Assembly: GCF_002929505.1 (NCBI RefSeq)
Contig: NZ_PJJL01000052.1
Coordinates: forward strand, 1-50,147
Source: Cryobacterium sp. Y57
GTDB lineage: Bacteria; Actinomycetota; Actinomycetes; Actinomycetales; Microbacteriaceae
Direction of reading: 5' to 3'
Length of the DNA stretch: 50,147 nucleotides
Positions 44,449 through 50,147 of the stretch are shown one piece after another. Every line of letters starts with the position of its first letter. The stretch's first letter is position 1. Under the pieces are notes generated by a model. It saw only the letters and a program-made list of their open reading frames with translations. It had not been told where the DNA came from and made no database searches. Both the position numbers and the translations under genes were made by a program.

Positions 44449-44790
44449 TCAATTGATTTTTTGGGCTTCTTTTTGCTCGTGGAGCCAGTCCCGGAATTGG
44501 CTCGCGAGGCTGTCGTCTCGGCTGAGTCCTCGTTCGTCGGGAGAGGGTGTCCGGCCAGGTGTTGAAGTATCCGGCCGCTTCGCGGAGGGTGATGTGGAGG
44601 TCTTCGCGCGCGGTGCGTGCGTCGGTGATCGAGGGCGCCGCTTGTGGGTTGGTGAATTGACGGTAGAGCCCTCGGGCGACGTATCGTTTGAGGCAGCGCA
44701 TGATTTCCTTTTTGGTCTCGCCTTGAGCCGTTCGTCGGGCCGCATAGTCTCTCGTACGGGAGTCGGTCGCGAGGCGTGAGACGACGACGT
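44449..44790 (-). pseudogene. IS110-family transposase C-terminal remnant
   Basis: On the minus strand the reading RLATDSRTRDYAARRTAQGE continues with KKEIMRCLKRYVARGLYRQF, the conserved end of IS110 transposases. It then runs on into a HTH-like tail (EDLHITLREAAGYFNTWPDT) that changes frame and ends in SQFRDWLHEQ. The catalytic parts are absent. It abuts the start of an IS3 element at about 44790. Confidence 0.7.
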
Positions 44791-44803
44791 GGTGGATAGT
44801 CCT

Positions 44804-45199
44804 ATGAGTAGTCCCGGACCCCGAGCTGGTGGTCCGACGTCGAGAAGGTCGTTCAGCCCAGTGCAGAAGCTTGCCCATTTGGCTGCGTATGACGCGGCGA
44901 ACAAGAACAACGCGGGCGGAGCGTATCTGCGCACCGAACGGCTCTATACCTCGCAGGTCACGGAGTGGCGAAAGCTTCGTGACGCCGGTAATCTTGCGGG
45001 GAAAAAACCCGGGGAGAAGATTGGCCGGTTAACGCCGGAGCAAGCTGAAATCGCCCAGCTGCGCCGCCAGCTGAGCAAGACCGAGCAGCGCCTCGAAACG
45101 ACGGGGGGGGGGACGTTGGAGATCATGTCAAAAATGCACGAGCTACTCGTAAGTCTTTCGAACAGCTCGCGGGACGAAACACCGCATGCGTTGCCGTAA
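44804..45199 (+). CDS. IS3-family transposase OrfA
   Basis: 131 residues (ATG 44804; a GTG at 44789 is also open). The sequence RRSFSPVQKLAHLAAYDAAN and KKPGEKIGRLTPEQAEIAQL are typical of the HTH-plus-leucine-zipper OrfA of one actinobacterial IS3 branch. A run of ten G at 45103-45112 lies in the coiled coil. It ends in TAATG, overlapping OrfB. Confidence 0.8.
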   Translation: MSSPGPRAGGPTSRRSFSPVQKLAHLAAYDAANKNNAGGAYLRTERLYTSQVTEWRKLRDAGNLAGKKPGEKIGRLTPEQAEIAQLRRQLSKTEQRLETTGGGTLEIMSKMHELLVSLSNSSRDETPHALP

Positions 45200-45504
45200 T
45201 GATCGCCTACCGCGAACTAGCCAGCCGAGGGATCTCGACACGCGTCGCGGCCGACCTGGTCGGGATCCCTCGAGCGACCGCGACCCGAAAACCACGCATT
45301 CCGGTGGCCGGGCCGGCGTCGATCCCGGCGAACAAGATCGGTAGTGTCGACCGCCGGCAAATTTTCGACATCGTCAATTCGGAGTCGTTCGTGGACCTGC
45401 CACCGATCCAGATCTACGCGCAGCTGCCGGCTGCCGGCACGTACTTGTACTCCATTTCAACGATGTACCGCGTGTTGAACGAGAACCAGCGCAACATCTG
45501 CTGA
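45199..45504 (+). pseudogene. IS3-family transposase OrfB, N-terminal piece
   Basis: It starts in the overlap with OrfA and reads YRELASRGISTRVAADLVGI, then VDLPPIQIYAQLPAAGTYLY and STMYRVLNENQ, the usual N-terminal region of OrfB. It stops after about 100 residues, before the DDE integrase core, so it is inactive. Confidence 0.78.
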
Positions 45505-45647
45505 TGCGGTAGCAGTCTGGGACGCTGCTGAAGCAGCCGCGTTCGGGCGACCGGAAGTGATCTTGTCAGTCATAGTCATCCTCTCCGTCTTCGGGTTACT
45601 TGTGCTGGGTTGAGCCAGCGTGGACCGGCTGCGCCCACAGGCTACAG

Positions 45648-46223
45648 TTAGACGCCGAAACCGGGGCAGGTGCCCCAGAGTCCAGTTTGATTGGACTTGA
45701 TGAGCTCTTGACGGTTAAACTCTCCGTCCTCTGAATCTGCGATGTAAGCAAGGCCCGCATGGAGCATGTTCGACCAATAACCGACCGACTGAAGTCCCTC
45801 GGGGGACGACGCGACGTCATTGGTATCGGCGAAGTACTGTTTCGTTGCTGCGAGGGCCTCGTCGTAACCGCACTCACCAACACTCGGTACGACGATGCTG
45901 CGTGATGTCCACAATTTGACAGTCGCTTCTCCTGAGAATTTGGCATTTCCCGGTACGGCAGGGTTCGGCGTGATGAGGGCCGTGTGAGTGTCGATGAAGT
46001 CAACGATCTTCACGGCCACATAGCCCTCAGCAATTGCATTAACGAAGGCTTCTTCACCATTCTTAGCTTCAGACGCATCTGCCGCGGCGTTGGACGTGGG
46101 GTGGACTCCGTCAGTGGACGGAGTCGCCGTGTCGTTTACGGACGGGGTTGTGGAGCAGCCGGCGATCAGGATAGTCGCAAGGACCACCATGGTGGCAACG
46201 CTCACTTTTGTGGTGATGTTCAT
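45648..46223 (-). CDS. Putative lipoprotein
   Basis: 191 residues with a lipoprotein signal: a basic start, hydrophobic stretch and lipobox ILIAGC (Cys22). A Thr/Ser/Asp-rich spacer is followed by a folded domain of about 130 residues with two Cys (VGECGYDEAL and GTCPGFGV) near the end, possibly bridged. No family is recognised. It stands alone between the two ends of an IS3 transposase and is read against it. The ribosome site is weak. Confidence 0.75.
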   Translation of the reverse strand: MNITTKVSVATMVVLATILIAGCSTTPSVNDTATPSTDGVHPTSNAAADASEAKNGEEAFVNAIAEGYVAVKIVDFIDTHTALITPNPAVPGNAKFSGEATVKLWTSRSIVVPSVGECGYDEALAATKQYFADTNDVASSPEGLQSVGYWSNMLHAGLAYIADSEDGEFNRQELIKSNQTGLWGTCPGFGV

Positions 46224-46337
46224 GGTGGGGTGTCGCTTTCTCTGTGAAGTATGCGCAGTAATGAAAAATCAACGCGGTGGTCGTCTTAGTCTCGCACCGC
46301 GCGTGGCACCACAAATTCATTTGGGAATGTGGTCGCG

Positions 46338-46543
46338 ATTGGGATCGGCCCGAACACCCCAGCAGACGTCCACTACGGCCTCGCCGAGGCGAAGACCGTC
46401 GAATGGGGCGCGACGCTAGACGCGGCACGCGCATGATTCCCCAGCGATTCAGCACGACCCAGGCACCGGTGATCCTGTCCATTCCCCCAACGGCATGGAT
46501 CAATAAACCCTCCGAGAATGACCGCCTCGAACTAGCCGCATAA
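46338..46543 (+). pseudogene. IS3-family OrfB, C-terminal piece
   Basis: GIGPNTPADVHYGLAEAKTV in one frame and FSTTQAPVILSIPPTAWINK in another are the conserved last 70 residues of the same IS3 branch as the N-terminal piece at 45199. The break in frame lies near 46432. The integrase core between the pieces is not present. Confidence 0.7.
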
Positions 46544-46688
46544 AATCCCATTGGTCACATTCACTTTGACGGTGATGATGGAAGTAGGCCGTGGAATGGT
46601 GTGACTCCAACCTTGACTGACACTTCTTGAAGCTGTCCTTAATTTGATCCGTCCACCGTTCCGCGGCCTGTATCAAACGCATTCCTAT

Positions 46689-47469
46689 CAGGCCGCCGAA
46701 TCTGTCCTCGCCCACCGCGGCACCTCTACACCAAAAGCCCGCGACGGTAACGTCGAAGCCCTCCGGGTGCTGCGCACCGCGCGCACCAGCGCGATGAAGG
46801 CACGCACCGCGGTACTAACGCAGATCAGCGCCGTACTGACATCGGCCCCGGAGAGTATCCACGCCAAATATCGGGGCAAAACCAGCGAATCCCGTGCCAA
46901 AAGATGGCCACCTCGCACCCGACCGGAGACATCACAGACCCCCTCGTCGCGAACGCCATCACGCTCAAACGCATGGCCGCCCGCCATGCCTACCTCACCA
47001 CCGAGATCGATGACTGCGACGCCGAGCTCGCCCGCATTATCGCCGAGCACGCCCCAGCCCTGACCCTGATCAAAGATGTCGGCACCGGCTCTCCCGCGGT
47101 GGCGACCGCGCCGCGAACTCCGCGATTCACCGCATCGTTCTAGTGCGCATGGCGAAGGACCAACGCACCCAGGATTACGTCGTCAAACGCACCAGCGAGG
47201 GCAAAAGCAAAAAGGAGATCAGGCGCTGCCTCAGGCGCTACGTCGCCCGCGAAATATACCGCGTCCTGCAGAACCCACGGCCCGGCCTGCTAACCAACGA
47301 CCTGCGTCCACGGCGCCTCGCATTGCACCTCACCCAGACCGCAGTAGCACTCGAACTGAGCGCCTGGCCCAAAGCCATCTCGCGGATTGAACGCGGCGCC
47401 ACCCAAGATCGCGTCCTTTCTGAGCGCTACCGCACATGGCTCAGTGAACAACCGAAAGTCAGCGCTTGA
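46689..47469 (+). pseudogene. IS110-family transposase remnant with HTH-like tail
   Basis: Pieces occur in IS110 order: a mid part with GNVEALRVLRTARTSAMKAR, a part with LKRMAARHAYLTTEIDDCDA up to LIKDVGTG, then after a deletion RAANSAIHRIVLVRMAKDQR and KKEIRRCLRRYVAREIYRVL. The last 60 residues (LRPRRLALHLTQTAVALELS, ISRIERG) look like an XRE-type HTH fused to the C-terminus. The N-terminal RuvC-like domain and much of the serine-bearing region are missing. The 47143-47469 part reads in one frame. Confidence 0.72.
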
Positions 47470-47701
47470 CAACAATAGGAGAATCAAATTCCATGGTCCC
47501 GAAACCCGTCTCTCGAAACTTGGGCTGCCCCATCATTGACAGAAGACAGCCCCGATAGACGATAAACACTTCGACGTAGTTGCGCGTCGGACACCAGTCA
47601 TATTCCTCACGGTCCCCGAAGTGCAATCTGTTTTATCACCGATGTGTTTCGCCACACTGAGGGCACGAGACACCGCCCGTCTGAACCGAATCGGAATGAA
47701 G
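47470..47701. other. Intergenic, downstream of the IS110 remnant
   Basis: 232 bases. An inverted repeat GGGCTG ... CAGCCC spans about 47522-47554 with a long loop. No gene is supported. It could include the right end of the IS110 element but no defined terminal sequence is recognised. Confidence 0.4.
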
Positions 47702-48541
47702 CTACCCGCCGAGACTCCACTTCGCGATCAATGAGACGGCCGTCGCGAATGCATCGTGATCGGGTCTGTTCAAGAATGCATGACGAGTGCCCTGCAGGAC
47801 GTGGTGCTGTACGTCCACTCCGTAGGTGGAAAGTTCTAATGCGAATGTGTCGCCGGACGCGCGCATGTTGTCCTTCTCTGCGTTGATTGAGAGGGTTCTC
47901 GGAAACCGGTGAAGGTCGTGACCGCCGGGGAACGCGAGTCTATTGGCGAGTGCGGCCTCTGAACCGGCGTAGTTGCGATTCATCGTATTCAGGCCCCAGA
48001 CGGAATGTGTGATCCGGCGGTGACCGCGAGCCCGCTGCTGGACGTCATCTGTTCGCTGATGCCTGGCATGGAAGAACCCGTATGCAAGCACGGCACCGAC
48101 CGGGGGTAGGCCGTCGTCGATGGCGCGCAGGGTTGCGGCAGCGGCGAGGCAGGCGCCAGCGCTCGCTCCACCCAGAATCACTCCCTAGGGTGACCGCGCA
48201 CCCACCTTGCGGTACGCGGCGAGCACATCGTTGAGGGGCAACGGAAAGCGCCCCTTGGGCAGGCCCGTACGTGTCTTCATCCAGCTCAAACCCGGAGGCG
48301 GAGCAAGTCGGTAGTCCACTGTCGCGACCGTCATCCCGTGCCGGGCGAGCGACTGTGCAACGGCATGTGCTTCAGGCTGATCGAGACCGCCTCGGAAAAA
48401 ACCGCCTCCATGCAGCCAGAGCACGGTTGGCCCAGCCGCTGTCGGGCCGATGGGCGTTGGGTGGTACCAACGAACTGGAACCAAATCGTGGGAACTGACA
48501 TCGGTTGCGGAGACGGTCCGCGCCGGGCTACGCAACCGCAA
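47702..48541 (-). pseudogene. HSL-type alpha/beta-hydrolase with an in-frame stop
   Basis: Starting at a TTG (48541), the reading has the oxyanion motif LWLHGGGFFRGG and VATVDYRLAPPPG. It meets TAG at 48185-48187 and resumes in the same frame with VILGGASAGACLAA (the Ser elbow), SINAEKDNMRASG (Asp) and GTRHAFLNRPDHD (His). All catalytic parts are therefore present and only the TAG separates them. The intact product would have about 279 residues. It overlaps the upstream membrane-protein gene by 14 bases. It is either a recent pseudogene or a base-calling fault. Confidence 0.75.
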
Positions 48542-49664
48542 CGTCGCCGGCTGCAGGGGTATCGGCGTTGCGAATCTTGGGTGCCCATCCTGAGAGGACG
48601 GCTGCAGTAGCTAGTGCCAATTGACCGACGTACGGCAGGACTGCCGAAACGATCGACGAACTAACGCCATTCGTTCCGAAGGTGTCAGCTATCGACATCC
48701 CAATACTGAAACCCGCGGAGAAGCGGAAGAAGACCGCGCCCCCGATGATGCTCAGCAAGAGCATCGACACTCGTCTTGGTATCATCCACATCTGGCTCCG
48801 TCGTGCCGCGAGAATAAAGACAGTCACCGCTAAACCAGCCCAGAATGCCGCCCACAACGTCACGCCGACTATTGCCGTCGATGGACTGAACTGATCGACC
48901 TCAATCATCCGCGCAGAGATAGCGTCGAAACTCAGCGCCGGCACTTTCGCCTGCGGGTTCCACACCAGAAGATCGACCGCACCAATCACGATCACCACGC
49001 CAACTGCAGCAACACCGAGCACAGCGACGGGGATCCTCTGTGAACGGCTGGCTACACGTCGTTCTAGTGAGATCGGGGATTGCCCGGTCACCACCACGAG
49101 CCCCACCAGGAACCCGAATGCTAACAAGAGGATTCCGGCCAGCATCACGGTCCAGTGGGGGTCGAAGGTGACGGCAAGGGCGATTGTAACGGGGCCTGTC
49201 ACGGCAGCCGCTGTAGCAATTCTGGCCAGGGTTGATTGGGCCATGACCGCAGCACAGCTAAAGTACAGCACGCCGACCAAGACGGCCAGTATCGCCAGAC
49301 GAAGGCTGATCCACGCAACTGCGCTGAGTGTGTCGAGCGCCTGCGCAGAGATATCGCGTCCGTCCGGCACGATTCCACCGTTGGTGAGCCACGCTCCCGT
49401 GAGAACAACCGCCGCGGCCGCGAAAAGTCCAAGTCCTCGGCGTGTGAGACGGCGCGGCACCGCGCCGCGAGGCTCCTGTGTGTGTGCGGGCAGATCGCGG
49501 TCAATCGTCAAAGTGAGCACTGCAGCGCCGCGAGCGATGTCGCGTCGCCGGAGACCGGCATCCGCCGCGGCCAGTGAGTCTGTGCGCCATTCCTCGAGAT
49601 AGCGGGCTCGTACGGGGCCGGGCAGCATAAGCGCAATGATGCGAAGGACCACGTCGCTCTTCAT
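48528..49664 (-). CDS. Membrane protein cotranscribed with PadR
   Basis: 378 residues. An N-terminal helical cytoplasmic part of about 70 residues (LPGPVRARYLEEWRTDSLAA) resembles the prefix domain found on membrane proteins behind PadR regulators. About eight membrane helices follow. No transport or enzymatic motif is recognised. Its ATG overlaps the padR stop (ATGA), so expression is coupled to the regulator. Confidence 0.82.
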   Translation of the reverse strand: MKSDVVLRIIALMLPGPVRARYLEEWRTDSLAAADAGLRRRDIARGAAVLTLTIDRDLPAHTQEPRGAVPRRLTRRGLGLFAAAAVVLTGAWLTNGGIVPDGRDISAQALDTLSAVAWISLRLAILAVLVGVLYFSCAAVMAQSTLARIATAAAVTGPVTIALAVTFDPHWTVMLAGILLLAFGFLVGLVVVTGQSPISLERRVASRSQRIPVAVLGVAAVGVVIVIGAVDLLVWNPQAKVPALSFDAISARMIEVDQFSPSTAIVGVTLWAAFWAGLAVTVFILAARRSQMWMIPRRVSMLLLSIIGGAVFFRFSAGFSIGMSIADTFGTNGVSSSIVSAVLPYVGQLALATAAVLSGWAPKIRNADTPAAGDVAVA

Positions 49665-50002
49665 GCGAGAGTCCCAGCCGCGATCTCACTCGGGACGGCA
49701 ACGACTCGGGCCGCCCGTGCGTGATCGCGCAATTCAGCCGCGGCGACCACTTCCCTCGCGGCCGCAGCTCCCTCTGAAGTCAACTCGTAAAGGCGTCGAC
49801 GTGGACCAGTCCGTTCGGAATCGTCCTCCCAATTTGATGTCACCCATCCTGATCCTTCCAACCGCTCCAAAATGGGGTACACACTGCCTGCCGGACGCCC
49901 CGTCCTTTTCACGACGAACAGCCCCCAGATGGGCGCTTCGCCACTAAGAAAGGCATTCAGCACATCGACGGTGGCCGGAGTGACACGACTGAGAGGAACC
50001 AT
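49661..50002 (-). CDS. PadR-family transcriptional regulator
   Basis: 113 residues of winged-helix type: TPATVDVLNAFLSGEAPIWG, then GRPAGSVYPILERLEGSGWV (recognition region) and RRRLYELTSEGAAAA. It matches PadR regulators of the short group. No clear ribosome site precedes the ATG. The near-perfect palindrome just upstream suggests self-repression, and the membrane protein gene behind it would be controlled with it. Confidence 0.92.
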   Translation of the reverse strand: MVPLSRVTPATVDVLNAFLSGEAPIWGLFVVKRTGRPAGSVYPILERLEGSGWVTSNWEDDSERTGPRRRLYELTSEGAAAAREVVAAAELRDHARAARVVAVPSEIAAGTLA

Positions 50003-50013
50003 GAAGTGAAACT

Positions 50014-50033
50014 ATCACTATATATATAGAGAT
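50014..50033. promoter_or_regulatory. 20-bp palindrome upstream of padR, candidate operator
   Basis: ATC-A-CTATATATATAG-A-GAT is symmetric at all but one base pair, with a perfect 12-base core at 50018-50029. It starts 12 bases before the padR ATG, overlaps the only A/T-rich patch that could be a -10, and so fits a repressor site. Confidence 0.6.
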
Positions 50034-50121
50034 GCATAGTCCGATTTCTAATAGCGCTCTCGATGGCCTCGACGCACCCCGACGCGCTCTCGATTGGGGA
50101 GCAAATAGTCGGTCAGTTCCC

Positions 50122-50147
50122 CGCCACGCCGCCACGCCGCCACGCCG
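50122..50147 (+). repeat. 8-bp tandem repeat at the window edge
   Basis: CGCCACGC is repeated three times exactly (50122-50145) and a fourth copy begins at the end of the window, so the array may extend further. Confidence 0.8.

Noticed and set aside
47143..47469. A separate HTH regulator gene.
   Set aside because: The first half is the conserved IS110 C-terminal region and the frame continues from the upstream remnant, so it is part of the transposase rather than a regulator.

Overview
The window reads as chromosome of a high-GC actinobacterium, most likely a member of the Microbacteriaceae. The pointers are a mycothiol-type (S-hydroxymethyl)mycothiol dehydrogenase, WXG100/FtsK-SpoIIIE secretion genes, RDD/FHA/PknB-type signalling proteins, strong GC3 bias, and dense use of the heptamer GCATCCG/CGGATGC. 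No rRNA, tRNA or CRISPR array was seen.

Region 1 (about 0.4-23.8 kb, all on +) is a type VII secretion-like locus. In order it encodes a giant membrane-anchored surface protein with about 11 Ig-like and 5 Fn3-like repeats, a MoxR ATPase, a DUF58 protein, a TgpA-type membrane transglutaminase homologue whose catalytic Cys is replaced, an RDD-FHA protein, a PP2C phosphatase, an FHA protein, a Ser/Thr kinase, an FHA-like/winged-helix protein, an EssC/EccC-like ATPase with ubiquitin-like and FHA N-terminal domains, a WXG100 protein, a longer WXG-domain protein (candidate substrate) and an overlapping partner gene. Most genes overlap by 1-4 bases, so this looks like one long operon. Phosphorylation (kinase/phosphatase) read by FHA domains probably controls secretion. 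Several genes carry a single lesion (frameshifts near 1138, 10621, 10733-10746, 16171-16176 and 21506; an in-frame TAA at 14731). These are either sequencing errors, real decay or, for the tract-associated ones, switchable sites.

Region 2 (23.8-27.1 kb, +) holds a small ORF, an HTH domain fused to an ECF-transporter-S-like membrane domain, a protein with homing-endonuclease-associated-like repeats, coiled coil and C-terminal membrane anchor, and a polytopic membrane protein.

Region 3 (27.4-36.0 kb, mostly -) is metabolic. It has a DUF2249 gene with a very large membrane-cupredoxin-NirK nitrite reductase fusion, a DUF427 gene, a TetR-MMPL efflux pair with an apparent operator, and a formaldehyde detoxification pair (mscR plus an MBL-fold hydrolase).

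Region 4 (36.2-39.9 kb, +) has an APC-type amino-acid transporter (frameshifted) and a membrane-anchored esterase. Region 5 (39.9-48.5 kb) is a lower-GC accessory strip: an orphan hypothetical ORF, a two-gene ABC exporter, a hydrolase pseudogene, a Pr6Pr-like membrane protein, and a graveyard of IS3 and IS110 pieces with a lipoprotein gene lodged between the two ends of the IS3 transposase. Region 6 (47.7-50.1 kb, -) is a PadR regulator, a membrane protein and a hydrolase interrupted by a stop codon, with a near-perfect 20-bp palindrome upstream of padR.
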